64,000 nt of DNA, from the NCBI GenBank assembly GCA_963831005.1, contig CAWHOW010000022.1:33343-97342 (forward strand). Direction: 5' to 3'. Position 1 is the first letter of the stretch; each line of letters opens with the position of its first letter. A program made the position numbers and the translations under genes. This stretch comes from CAWHOW01 sp963831005. GTDB lineage: Bacteria; Bacteroidota; Bacteroidia; Bacteroidales; CG2-30-32-10. A model generated the notes under the pieces. That model was not told where the DNA came from. It was given only the letters and a program-made list of their open reading frames with translations, and did not search any database. This document shows positions 43,395-52,742 of this stretch, in pieces.

Positions 43395-44785
43395 TTTCCT
43401 TACGGTACGAACGTACATAAGTTGAGGCTTTAGTGCCGCTATAGACGTATATTGACAAAGAAATAATAATATGCTTGCGTAGCATTATATTCAGTACTTG
43501 ACCAATAATTGACCATTTGAAATCCATTAGTAGCACCCAAAATAGTATTTATAACAGGCAGCATTACCATAACATAGATTTAATTCCCATATAGAAGGTA
43601 AATACCAGTCAGTATAACCACCCCCGTTATAATTATGACAAAGAAATGCAGCGCCTGATGTACATCCTGTTTGCCCGATAATGGCTATAGTATTGGAGTA
43701 TCCATCATATGTACTTTCTGCTGTTGGACCTATTAAAGATCTACATTATTAGTCCATACTATACCAGTACTTATATTGGTTAACGAAGCAATCAAACCGT
43801 GTTCAGTATAAGGAGCTGCTGTATCTTTCCAAACAGCTACTACAATGCCACCGCCATAAAGTTCACCTATATAGTGAGAAAATTCAGAAGATCCTGTAGC
43901 GCCAGTTGCACCTGTTACCCCGTTAGCTCCAGTAGGGCCTGTAGGTCCCGGTACTGTTGAGGCGGCTCCTGTAGGGCCTGTGTCACCTGTAAGACCAGTA
44001 TTACCTGTAGCGCCAGTTGCCCCATTGCTGCCGTTAGTTCCGGTGGGGCCTGTTGCACCTGTTGCTCCATTGCTTCCGGCTACACCTGTAGGGCCTGTGT
44101 CACCTGTAAGACCAGTATTACCTGTAGCGCCAGTTGCCCCATTGCTGCCGTTAGTTCCGGTGGGGCCTGTTGCACCTGTTGCTCCATTGCTTCCGGCTAC
44201 ACCTGTAGGGCCTGTGTCACCTGTAAGACCAGTATTACCTGTAGCGCCAGTTGCCCCATTGCTGCCGTTAGTTCCGGTGGGGCCTGTTGCACCTGTTGCT
44301 CCATTGCTTCCGGCTACACCTGTAGGGCCTGTAGGGCCGGGGTGAGTATTAAATGCATTTTGGGCGACCAAAGCGTAAGGAACAGCCCAAAATTGAGTGG
44401 TTCCCATGTCCGTATAGTTTATACCACCCGTATAGTCAACTTCTACCTTTAAATAAAAACTGGCGCTTGCCCAATTAATAGCTGAAAAAGTAGATGAAGC
44501 ACCAACACCTGTTGAAGTACCCTGACCGATAATAAGAGTAAATAAACCAAATTTATTAGTATTTAATGCATGGGTTTCCTGCCATTGAATAACACCTGTA
44601 GGTGTTCCGGAAATAATACTTAAACGAACATTGATACTTCGGTTTTTCAACAATGCACCTGCAGTATCGCGGGCAACAGCCTGATAATTTAATCCTTCGG
44701 GAACCTGTGCGCATGCATTGTTGATATTCAAATTGAATATGCAAAAAGTAAGCAATGCAACGAAGAGCAGATAATTTCTTTTCAT
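43395..44785 (-). pseudogene. Collagen-like surface protein with decayed Lcl/DUF1566-type C-terminus
   Basis: Start at ATG 44785 (MKRNYLLFVALLTFCIFNLN, signal peptide). An N-terminal domain (EGLNYQAVARDTAGALLKNR) typical of Bacteroidota surface proteins is followed by about 49 G-x-y triplets, largely GPTGxxG, and a C-terminal domain beginning YIGELYGGGIVVAVWKD. The frame stops at 43733, but the C-terminal domain continues in other frames: IGPTAESTYDGYSNTIAIIG, then GYTDWYLPSIWELNLCYGN, then NGFQMVNYWSSTEYNATQ, then a shift before KASTYVR. At least three frame breaks are needed, so the end is degraded. Confidence 0.75.
43977..44327 (-). repeat. Three 117-bp direct repeats in the collagen-like region
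   Basis: Identical units start at 43977, 44094 and 44211. Each encodes 13 G-x-y triplets (39 residues). Identity at DNA level indicates recent expansion by slippage or recombination. Confidence 0.9.
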
Positions 44786-44870
44786 AGCTATGGATTTATA
44801 TGAAATAATGAAGTTGTAAGTAGCAAAACCAAAATAATTTATGAAGATAGTGAATAAATGTGTCACAATG

Positions 44871-44878
44871 CAAATTTA
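44871..44878 (-). promoter_or_regulatory. -7 box for the collagen-like gene
   Basis: Minus strand TAAATTTG fits TAnnTTTG and lies 86-93 bp before the ATG at 44785. The in-frame GTG at 44866 is too close to be the start. Confidence 0.4.
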
Positions 44879-45044
44879 TTAAATAAAATTTTTATGCCTT
44901 TTGAAAAAATTAACAATAAATTCATACGATTGTTTTTTTTTTATTAATAAAAAAAACCACCCGTTGTGGATGGTCTTTGTTTAAGGCATTGCAATGGTGT
45001 AGCCCCATTATTTACGATAATCTGAGTCGCTTATTTCTTCTCAA

Positions 45045-45203
45045 TTATTTTATTATTTGTGTTAGCTTTCTTTTCGTTGTGTCAATTGGCAGGGTGTGCT
45101 CATAATGAAAACCTCCGTGACCATTATTAACAGGTAGCATTTTACAATTAGCCTTTTTCCTGTTCGATTCATTTGCTGACGAACCAACATCTGTTCCGTT
45201 CAT
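45045..45203 (-). CDS. Small hypothetical ORF (possible gene remnant)
   Basis: 52 codons from ATG at 45203: MNGTDVGSSANESNRKKANC, then KMLPVNNGHGGFHYEHTLPI. Composition is protein-like and the frame is open further upstream, so this may be the tail of a lost gene. No family recognised. Confidence 0.3.
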   Translation of the reverse strand: MNGTDVGSSANESNRKKANCKMLPVNNGHGGFHYEHTLPIDTTKRKLTQIIK

Positions 45204-45597
45204 ATTAACAGAAGCATTAATGTTTGCAAGCGGGATGGATTAAATTGGCTCTTTTGGTTTTGCAGAAGGGTTGGCTTGTATGGTTGGGGCAAAACCAAAT
45301 GTGCCAATGAGCGATGGCAGAAAAAAAGTAAAAAAGAGCGTGGGGAAAAATAAAAATATATTTCTTTCTTTTGTCAAGGAGATAACCTGTCAAATTAATT
45401 GCTGAACTGTCAAAGTGTTTCATTTTTTTATTTGTCTTAACTTAATGTAGCCTTGCAGGTAACGTTCCTCGGCTATGTAAAGTGCGGGATTTACTTGCAG
45501 AATAAATCCCACTACACAAATATAATTAGAAAGCACTGAACTTGCAAACCCTCTATAACCCGCATTTTATATGAGCCGATGTTGGTGGCTGGCATTT

Positions 45598-46212
45598 TTA
45601 ATCTGTAATCATTACAATTTGTTGAATATATTTCTTTTCAAATAACTCAGTTATAATAAATCCAGCTACATCATATTTGCTTATTTGAAAAATTGACGAA
45701 TCTGAGGGACAATCAATAGTGTAAGCTCCAGTCGCTGGTTTATCTACAATCTCTGTCGGTCTAACTATTGTCCAATCAAGTTCAGATTTTTTAAGTAATT
45801 CCTCTTGTAATCCATGGTCATGAAAAGACGCCTTTAAAATTGAATCATTCAGTACCAAATCCTTAAAACTATCTGGCATATAATCCCAACTATCCCCAGC
45901 TCCTTGTGCACTCAAACAAATAAGTCGCTTTGATTTATTATTAATCATAGCGGAAATAATATTACTTGTTCCTCTTGACATAGTATTTAAATCGCTATTA
46001 TTAAATCCTAATGCAATAACCACATTATCCCCTTCATTAATGCATTTCTCGACAGTTTTGAAATCAAGAACATTGCCAACAATATAAGTCAAATTATCTG
46101 TTGAATCTTTTGATTGTCTAGTCAATACACAAACTTGATTCCCTTGGTCTATCAACCTATTTACTATTATTTGACCGACATCTCCTGTCCCTCCAAATAC
46201 AATTGTTTTCAT
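45598..46212 (-). CDS. NAD(P)-binding protein, atypical SDR / NmrA-like
   Basis: 204 residues, single Rossmann fold with the dinucleotide motif FGGTGDVGQIIVNRLIDQG at the N-terminus, VVIALG after strand 4 and TIVRPTEIVDKPATGAY near the end. Typical of small NAD(P)H-binding atypical SDR proteins with redox-sensing or reductase roles. The substrate cannot be told. Confidence 0.85.
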   Translation of the reverse strand: MKTIVFGGTGDVGQIIVNRLIDQGNQVCVLTRQSKDSTDNLTYIVGNVLDFKTVEKCINEGDNVVIALGFNNSDLNTMSRGTSNIISAMINNKSKRLICLSAQGAGDSWDYMPDSFKDLVLNDSILKASFHDHGLQEELLKKSELDWTIVRPTEIVDKPATGAYTIDCPSDSSIFQISKYDVAGFIITELFEKKYIQQIVMITD

Positions 46213-46640
46213 TATAATATTTTTAGTGTGTGTGTATGTCTTTTATGCTTGCCACCTAACTCACTTATTGCTCCACCTTTACGGTCAACTAAATGCATTT
46301 TTTGTGTAGATTGCTTCACCTTTTGTGCATATTTCTACAAATCGAAATCATCTTTAGTATTCCCTTGTTCACACTAGTCTCCCTCCGAGTGCAAAAACAA
46401 TCTGTCAATCAACTCCCAAAAGTATAACAAAAAATATAAAACTCCTTCCAATTATCAGAGAAATATTCATGAAACGGCTAACTTAAACGTTAATGCCAGT
46501 AAAAATATGAATGGTTTTTAAGTTTTCATTTCAATTGCGCAAAACCTCTAAAATCACCGCAAGCTTGCCGCACGCCTTTTTGTCAGTTGCGTAAATTCTT
46601 AAAAACCGCCGCGAGCTTGTTTCGAGGCTGGAATGTAATA
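46213..46640. other. Intergenic region
   Basis: AT-rich sequence between the SDR gene and the 21-bp array. The 46540-46620 part has repeated GCGCAAAACC / GCGTAAATTC and CGC-AAGCTTG / CGCGAGCTTG stretches. No gene seen. Confidence 0.35.
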
Positions 46641-46646
46641 ATTTCG

Positions 46647-47066
46647 GAAATGCCTTTAATCTTCGGTCCGATGCAAGGAAGCATTAATCCGATGCTTGTA
46701 ATCATCGGACCGATTCTTATGATATTCGGACCGATTCTTGTAATCTTCAGTCCGATTCTTATGATATTCGGACCGATCCTTGTAATCTTCAGTCCGATTC
46801 TTATGATATTCGGACTGATTCTTATGATCTTCGGACCGATACTTATGATATTCGGACCGATTCTTGTAATCTTCAGTCCGATTCTTATGATATTCGGACC
46901 GATCCTTGTAATCTTCAGTCCGATTCTTATGATATTCGGACCGATCCTTGTAATCTTCAGTCCGATTCTTATGATATTCGGACTGATTCTTATGATCTTC
47001 GGACCGATACTTATGATCTTCGGACCGATTCTTGGAAGCCTCGGACCGATGTTTGTAAGCATTGAG
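46647..47066. repeat. 21-bp tandem array (about 20 units) flanked by inverted repeats
   Basis: Units recur exactly every 21 bp, for example CCGAT at 46689, 46710, 46731, 46752 and so on to 47046. Two main types alternate: CCGATTCTTATGATATTCGG and CCGATCCTTGTAATCTTCAG. A higher-order period of 168 bp (8 units) is visible (46806 against 46974). Imperfect inverted repeats flank it: ATTTCGGAAATGC at 46641-46653 and GCATTGAGGAAAT at 47059-47071, with further pairing outside. The ORFs over it on both strands encode heptad repeats such as GPILMIF and are probably not genes. Confidence 0.95.
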
Positions 47067-47135
47067 GAAATAATTAGATTCCTTACGTCAAAGATTATAA
47101 GCCTGGGGAAAAAGATTTGCTGCCTTGCGGTATAG

Positions 47136-47562
47136 AGGACATTCTTTGCGTTTTATATTACCTGCCTTTCGGCAAGGCATGTAAGCTTAGCTGTATAGAT
47201 TATATGATCTGCGTTCTAAATCAGGAATATTAGCTGAATAGCCCTAAAATAGAAGGAATGCACAGAGGTAATAACTTTACTTATTCTTAGCAAAAGCTCA
47301 CATCATTACTATTCTGGTACTCCCTAACAGATGAAAGGTAGTTAATTTATGCTCATAAGTTACCCCCTCCCCTACTCTATCGGTAGTACAGGTAATACAG
47401 ATAAGAATACGGATGAATAGAAGCTATTAATAATTATGTATATGATTTGACTTCCATAATTTTGTTTTTTTTCTATCATTTTAATTCCCTACTTATCAAT
47501 CACTTTCATAATTTTTAACAAATTATTTTAAAATTTCCTTGACTTGATTAATTTATTATATA
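47136..47562. other. Intergenic region upstream of the second Rrf2 gene
   Basis: AT rich, with a short hairpin TGCCTT/AAGGCA at about 47161-47177. No gene seen. The promoter of the Rrf2 gene lies at its end. Confidence 0.4.
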
Positions 47563-47582
47563 TACATTTGCGTATTCAAATA
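47563..47582 (+). promoter_or_regulatory. Promoter -7 box overlapping Rrf2 operator, copy 2
   Basis: TACATTTG at 47563-47570 fits TAnnTTTG. The operator CATTTGCGTATTCAAATA (47565-47582) overlaps it and shares ATTTGnnTATTCAAATA with the site at 42132. A TTG pair lies at 47539-47546. The arrangement of half-site on -7 box is the same as in copy 1. Confidence 0.7.
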
Positions 47583-47607
47583 CCACAATATCACATTTAG
47601 AAAATAA

Positions 47608-48009
47608 ATGAGTAAAATCTTCAACATATCCGAAGCCTCTTCAATAGCAGTTCACAGTCTTGCCCTTATTGCCAAGGCGAAAAAACAAATAAACGCTGTT
47701 GAGATAGCTGCGATGACCAACTTTTCGAAGAACCACCTTTCAAAGATTTTACAACGGCTGGTAAAAAGCAATTATATCAAATCAGTAAGAGGCCCTAAAG
47801 GCGGCTTTGTATTAAATAAGGACAGCAAGGATATCACTTTGCTCGAAGTTTATGAACTGATAGAAGGTTCGCTGGAACAAAGTAAATGCACTATTCACGA
47901 AAGCGCCTGTCAGTTCAGTCATTGCATATTCGGCAACTTTGGCGAAAGGTTTACCGATGAATTCAGGGATTATCTGCGGACTAAAACTATACACGAACTA
48001 ACCATATAA
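47608..48009 (+). CDS. Rrf2-family regulator, NsrR-like, heading the NO-response cluster
   Basis: 133 residues. Winged helix: NAVEIAAMTNFSKNHLSKIL, then SVRGPKGGFVLNK. Cluster ligands with C-x6-C-x4-C spacing in SKCTIHESACQFSHCIFG. In well-studied bacteria NsrR uses such a cluster to sense NO and represses norB, hemerythrin and ygbA-type genes; the same gene types follow here. Paralogue of the protein at 42159. Confidence 0.88.
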   Translation: MSKIFNISEASSIAVHSLALIAKAKKQINAVEIAAMTNFSKNHLSKILQRLVKSNYIKSVRGPKGGFVLNKDSKDITLLEVYELIEGSLEQSKCTIHESACQFSHCIFGNFGERFTDEFRDYLRTKTIHELTI

Positions 48010-48138
48010 CCTTATCTGTATATGAATAATTTTAATAATAAAACCTATGTCAGTTCGAGTAGTCTGCCAGCCGGCGGACGTATCGAGAACAGATATTCCG
48101 ATATAGCCCTAAGTAATAAACTTTACATCAATCTTGCC

Positions 48139-48240
48139 TGCCGTCAGTCAGAGGAGTCCCGCTTTCCTTCGAGACGCGGAGTTTATCCTGACGAAGGAAG
48201 GGCTCCTCAGGATGACGCGGGACGTCTCGAAGACAAGGCA
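48139..48240. repeat. REP-like palindromic intergenic element
   Basis: GC-rich insert with perfect 10-bp arms CTTCGAGACG (48167-48176) and CGTCTCGAAG (48223-48232), plus GGAGTCCCGC paired with GCGGGACG and a CCTGACGAAGG / CTCAGGATGAC core. It resembles common dispersed hairpin repeats. The ORF 48022-48288 runs through it and is not supported. Confidence 0.6.
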
Positions 48241-48306
48241 GGTGTAGCTGATTATTCTTCGCGAAACATAGTTGAACGATACCTTTAAAAAACAAAAAAT
48301 ACACAT

Positions 48307-49153
48307 ATGAAAAGGAAAATTGTAAAAATTGATGAAGAGCTATGCAACGGTTGCGGGTTATGCATACCAAACTGCCAGGAAGGCGCATTGCAGGTAATAG
48401 ATGGTAAAGCAAGATTAATAAGCGACCTGTTCTGCGATGGGCTAGGCGCCTGTCTCGGTCATTGTCCTTTAGATGCCATTACGGTGGAAGAAAGAGAAGC
48501 CGAACCTTACAGCGAACGTAAGGTGATGGAAATGATTGCCAAACAAGGCGAGAATACCATTAAGGCCCATTTGAACCATTTGAAAGATCATGGCGAAATG
48601 GAATATTACAAGCAGGGATTGGATTATCTAAATGAAAACAATATAAATACTAACTTTTTAACTAAACCAATTATGGAAAAGAAATCAGCTTGCGGATGTC
48701 CCGGTTCACAAACCATCGATCTGCGCGAAGAAGTAAAGAATGAAGCAGAAACTTTCAACGGAAAAGTTCCTTCACAACTCAGGCAATGGCCTGTTCAAAT
48801 GCATTTGATCAATCCGAATGCGCCATATTTCAAAAATGCCGATGTATATAATTGCTGCCGATTGCACTGCATTTGCCATGGGCGGTTTTCATTCCGACCT
48901 CATGAAAGGTAAAGCTATTGCAATAGCTTGCCCGAAACTTGATTCGGATATGGAAATTTATGTAGAAAAGATTACTGCTATGATAGATGAAGCCAATATC
49001 AATACACTAACAGTTGCCATTATGGAAGTGCCCTGCTGTGGCGGTTTGCTAAAGATAGCACAGGCTGGTGTGGAAAAAGCTAATCGTAAAGTGCCAATTA
49101 AACTCATTGTGCTTGATCTAAAAGGAAATATTCAAAAAGAGATGTGGAATTAA
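48307..49153 (+). CDS. 4Fe-4S ferredoxin-domain protein (frameshifted)
   Basis: N-terminal two-cluster ferredoxin domain: ELCNGCGLCIPNCQEGAL and FCDGLGACLGHCPLDAI. A linker follows, then a Cys-containing middle (KSACGCPGSQTIDL) and a C-terminal domain (PVQMHLINPNAPYFKNADV, AADCTAFAMGGFHSDLMKGK, MEVPCCGGLLKIAQ). The frame from 48307 goes wrong at GTATATAATTGC (about 48845-48856) and ends at 48912; the remaining domain is in the frame ending at 49153. Dropping one base restores about 281 residues. It probably supplies electrons to partners in the NO-response cluster. Confidence 0.82.
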
Positions 49154-49311
49154 ATTTATGCTGATAAAGAGCTTTTAATGAATAGCCCGTCTTTGTCCAG
49201 CAATTAAACTATAAAATTGTTTCTTAATCTGTTCTTAACTTCTAATTAATTTAAAATTAATATAAAGTTTTTCATCCCTATTTACATTCACCCACTTATA
49301 TTTCAAGATAG

Positions 49312-49848
49312 ATGAAAGAAAAAAATAGAATTTACGATCAGATAGTAAATGAGTTTCCTGAGATTATTGCCAAGCTCATAAATAATCTGAGCCAGACTGA
49401 AAATACAGTTTCCCGAATTGAAGCAAAGAACAAATTAGAGAAAATGGGCAGGGAAACCCTTCCTTACTTACATAAACTCTTAGCAATCGAAGATAATTTA
49501 CTGCGAAGAGAAGTAGCAAAAATAATGGGATACATAGCTGATAAATCATCTATTCCTGATTTTATTTTATTGCTCGATGATAGCGATAATGGAATAAGAT
49601 GGATTGCCGCTGAAGGATTGATTCATATAGGCAGAGAGAGTATAATCCCGTTACTTAAATCAATTATCGATAATCAGCAAGGAACATATTTTCTGAAATC
49701 AGGAGCGCATCATGTATTTAAGTCATTATTCAATGATGAGGAAAAGATCAAGTTCGATGCATTAATGCGTAGCCTGCAGAATTTTACTGAAATCAGTGTA
49801 GCTTTATCTTTAGAAACTTTATATGCTTTGAAAACACTATCTAAATAA
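49312..49848 (+). CDS. HEAT-repeat protein
   Basis: 178 residues, helical, with two to three HEAT-like repeats (EKMGRETLPYLHKLLAIEDN, LLLDDSDNGIRWIAAEGLIH). It probably mediates protein contacts. The next gene is norB, 41 bp downstream on the same strand, so co-transcription is likely. Confidence 0.75.
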   Translation: MKEKNRIYDQIVNEFPEIIAKLINNLSQTENTVSRIEAKNKLEKMGRETLPYLHKLLAIEDNLLRREVAKIMGYIADKSSIPDFILLLDDSDNGIRWIAAEGLIHIGRESIIPLLKSIIDNQQGTYFLKSGAHHVFKSLFNDEEKIKFDALMRSLQNFTEISVALSLETLYALKTLSK

Positions 49849-49889
49849 ATCAACATTGCTATTACAAAATATAAATTAAGAAAAAAAAC

Positions 49890-52151
49890 ATGAAAACAAA
49901 AAAACTTTGGTTTGGATTTATCGCAATACTGGTAGTTTGCTTCTTTGTCTTGGGCTTCTACGGACATGAAATATACAGGGAAAAACCACCCATACCGGAT
50001 AAAGTATTGAGCGAGAACGGAACAGTAATATTCACTGCACAGCAAATTATGGATGGCCAGAATGTATGGCAATCTATAGGCGGACAGGAAGTGGGCACAG
50101 TATGGGGACATGGAGCTTATGTAGCTCCCGATTGGTCGGCCGACTGGCTCCATAAAGAAGCCATGTACTTTCTGAATAAATGGGCAAAGAAAGATTCAGC
50201 TGATTCATTTGACAAACTAACTCCCGAAAAGCAGGCTGCTTTAAAAATCAGATTACAAAAATTACTTCGCACCAACACTTATGATGAGAATACTGATGTA
50301 GTGACTGTTTCCAGCGAAAGAGCTGAAGCGATACAGAATGTAAGCGATCATTATGCAGGCCTTTTCATGAGCGACCCGAATCTTGATAAAGAAAGATTGA
50401 ATTATGCTATCCCGCCTAATTCAGTTAAAGATATTGTAAGGATGAAAGACATGAATGCTTTCTTCTTCTGGGCTGCATGGGCATGTATCACTAACAGACC
50501 CGGTTCAAATATTACATACACTAATAACTGGCCTCCCGATGAAACAATTGGTAATACTCCTTCACCCGGTATTATTTTATGGACAGGGTTCAGTGTTATA
50601 ATGCTGCTTGTAGCTATAGGCTTGCTGGCATATTATCATGCAAAAAACAGGTCGGATGAAATTGATAAATCTCTGCTTCCGAAAAATGACCCGCTTATAG
50701 GACTCAATCCGACACCTTCCATGAAGGCTACGTTAAAATATTTCTGGATAGTTACTGCGCTTATACTTGTTCAAATTCTGGCGGGCGTGATAACAGCGCA
50801 TTATGGTGTAGAAGGTGACGGCTTTTATGGAATAAAATTAGGTACGCTCCTCCCCTATGCTGTAACGCGCACATGGCATCTTCAACTGGCAATTTTCTGG
50901 ATAGCTACTTCGTGGCTTGCAACAGGATTATATATTGCACCTGCTGTATCAGGCGTAGAACCAAAGTTCCAGCGACTAGGGGTAAATTTCCTTTTCTGTG
51001 CTCTGTTAGTCATAGTGGTCGGTTCACTTGCCGGCGAATGGATGGGAATTATGCAAAAGCTTGGATTTGCACAGAACTTTTGGTTCGGTCACCAGGGATA
51101 TGAATATGTTGATTTAGGCAGATTCTGGCAGATATTTTTATTTATAGGTTTAATATTATGGCTCATTCTTATGGTTCGCGCATTACTACCTGCATTGAAA
51201 AAGCCTTCCGATAACAGGCAATTGTTATTCATGTTCCTGATAGCCTCTGTTGCCATTGCAGCATTCTATGGTGCAGGTTTGATGTGGGGACAACAAACGC
51301 ATTTATCAATTGCCGAATACTGGAGATGGTGGGTTGTTCACCTCTGGGTGGAAGGTTTCTTTGAAGTGTTTGCAACAGTTGTAGGAGCTTTCCTCTTTGT
51401 TCGTATGGGATTGCTGAACATCAAATACGCTACTACAGGAGTTTTATTCTCAACTATTATTTTCTTAAGCGGTGGTATATTAGGAACATTTCATCATTTA
51501 TATTTTACGGGGACTCCAACGGCAGTTATTGCGCTGGGGGCTACATTCAGCGCTCTTGAAGTAGTGCCATTGGTATTTATGGGCTTTGAAGCTTATCACA
51601 ATTTAAGAATAAGCAGGGCGACGCTTTGGGTTAAAACATATAAATGGCCTATCTACTTTATGATCTCTGTCAGCTTCTGGAATCTTGTAGGTGCCGGTAT
51701 ATTCGGTTTCCTTATCAACCCTCCTATTGCATTATATTATATGCAAGGACTTAACACCACGCCACTGCACGGTCATGCAGCTTTATTCGGGGTTTACGGT
51801 ATGCTGGGAATCGGGTTGATGTTATTTGTGCTTAAAGGTCTTACCAGGAAATTTGAATGGAAAGACAATGTAATAGGCTTTGCTTTTTGGACCATCAATA
51901 TCGGTTTAATGCTGATGCTGCTACTTAGCCTTCTGCCCGTAGGAATACTGCAAACAATTGCAAGTATTAAGCATGGAATGTGGTATGCACGCTCGGCTGA
52001 ATTTATGCAGCAACCTAACATGCAGACATTACGTTGGCTGAGAATAATTGGCGACACAATATTTTCTATCGGAGCAATTGCTCTGGCATGGTTTGTAATA
52101 GGACTGAAAACAGGCTGGTCAATTAACAAAAACAGAATTGAAAACGAATAA
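49890..52151 (+). CDS. norB: Quinol-dependent nitric oxide reductase, large subunit (qNor)
   Basis: 753 residues. The long N-terminal extension with one helix and a hydrophilic domain (about 30-220; GQNVWQSIGGQEVGTVWGHG) is the mark of the single-subunit quinol enzyme. The haem-copper-type core follows with about 12 helices: RTWHLQLAIFW (haem His), VHLWVEGFFEVFATV (Fe-B His and the Glu), GTFHHLYFTGTP (two His) and LHGHAALFGVYG (haem His pair). Reduces NO to N2O with quinol, which detoxifies NO. Confidence 0.93.
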   Translation: MKTKKLWFGFIAILVVCFFVLGFYGHEIYREKPPIPDKVLSENGTVIFTAQQIMDGQNVWQSIGGQEVGTVWGHGAYVAPDWSADWLHKEAMYFLNKWAKKDSADSFDKLTPEKQAALKIRLQKLLRTNTYDENTDVVTVSSERAEAIQNVSDHYAGLFMSDPNLDKERLNYAIPPNSVKDIVRMKDMNAFFFWAAWACITNRPGSNITYTNNWPPDETIGNTPSPGIILWTGFSVIMLLVAIGLLAYYHAKNRSDEIDKSLLPKNDPLIGLNPTPSMKATLKYFWIVTALILVQILAGVITAHYGVEGDGFYGIKLGTLLPYAVTRTWHLQLAIFWIATSWLATGLYIAPAVSGVEPKFQRLGVNFLFCALLVIVVGSLAGEWMGIMQKLGFAQNFWFGHQGYEYVDLGRFWQIFLFIGLILWLILMVRALLPALKKPSDNRQLLFMFLIASVAIAAFYGAGLMWGQQTHLSIAEYWRWWVVHLWVEGFFEVFATVVGAFLFVRMGLLNIKYATTGVLFSTIIFLSGGILGTFHHLYFTGTPTAVIALGATFSALEVVPLVFMGFEAYHNLRISRATLWVKTYKWPIYFMISVSFWNLVGAGIFGFLINPPIALYYMQGLNTTPLHGHAALFGVYGMLGIGLMLFVLKGLTRKFEWKDNVIGFAFWTINIGLMLMLLLSLLPVGILQTIASIKHGMWYARSAEFMQQPNMQTLRWLRIIGDTIFSIGAIALAWFVIGLKTGWSINKNRIENE

Positions 52152-52168
52152 TACAGGAGAAACATATT

Positions 52169-52727
52169 ATGAAAGCTACACAACAGTTAAAAGATGACCA
52201 CGAGAGCATACTGATCATGATCTCTGTTCTGGAAAAGATAAGCGATGACCTTGAAAATGGCAAGACTCTGGACACTGAACAATGTGAAAAGATCATTGAT
52301 TTCATAAAGGTATTTGCTGATAAAAGCCATCACGGGAAAGAAGAAGAATATTTATTCCCGGCAATGGAAAACCACGGTTTCAGTCATGACAGAGGCCCTA
52401 TAGCAGTAATGTTGGATGAACATGAACAAGGCAGAAACTACATAAAAAACTTAAATTCCTTTCTTATCGACTTTAAAAATGGAAAAAAAAGAGGCTGTTA
52501 AAGGTATTATTTCAAATTCGAGGGGATATGCATTTCTGCTGAGAAATCATATTGAAAAAGAAAATAACATCCTGTTTGCAATGGCTGATAAAGTTATCAA
52601 TGAGAACGAACAGCTATTACTTTATGAGACTTTTATTAAAATAGAAAAAGAGAGAATAGGCTCGGAAAAGCAGGAAGAATATATGAAATTACTTGAACAG
52701 CTGGAATCAATTTATCTATTAAATTAA
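52169..52727 (+). CDS. Hemerythrin-like protein, frameshifted at an A8 run
   Basis: The frame from 52169 (DDHESILIM, KSHHGKEEEYLFPAM, DEHEQGRNYIK) ends at 52501; the rest (NSRGYAFLLRNHIEKENNIL) is in the frame ending at 52727. The shift lies in GGAAAAAAAAGAGG (52481-52490 A run): seven A would restore NGKKEAVKG and a 185-residue protein, collinear with the neighbour at 52743. All His/Glu ligands of a di-iron four-helix bundle are present. Slippage at A8 in the cell, or a sequencing error, could both explain it. Confidence 0.85.
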
Positions 52728-52742
52728 TATTATTTTAATATA

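Larger units (their letters stand above)
44867..45597. other. Intergenic region with small ORF and hairpins
   Basis: Contains a possible hairpin at about 44958-44982 (ACCACCC and GGATGGT, one mismatch, T-rich flank), the small ORF at 45045-45203, and an inverted repeat GGGATTTA/TAAATCCC at about 45486-45510. Nothing else recognised. Confidence 0.4.

Noticed and set aside
46583..47135. Long ORFs with heptad repeats (GPILMIF / RIGLKIT) as a coiled or membrane protein
   Set aside because: Open in opposite strands because of the 21-bp repeat. No start context or neighbours support translation, though expression cannot be fully excluded.
48022..48288. 88-codon ORF behind the second Rrf2 gene
   Set aside because: Runs through a palindromic REP-like element and has unusual composition for this genome.
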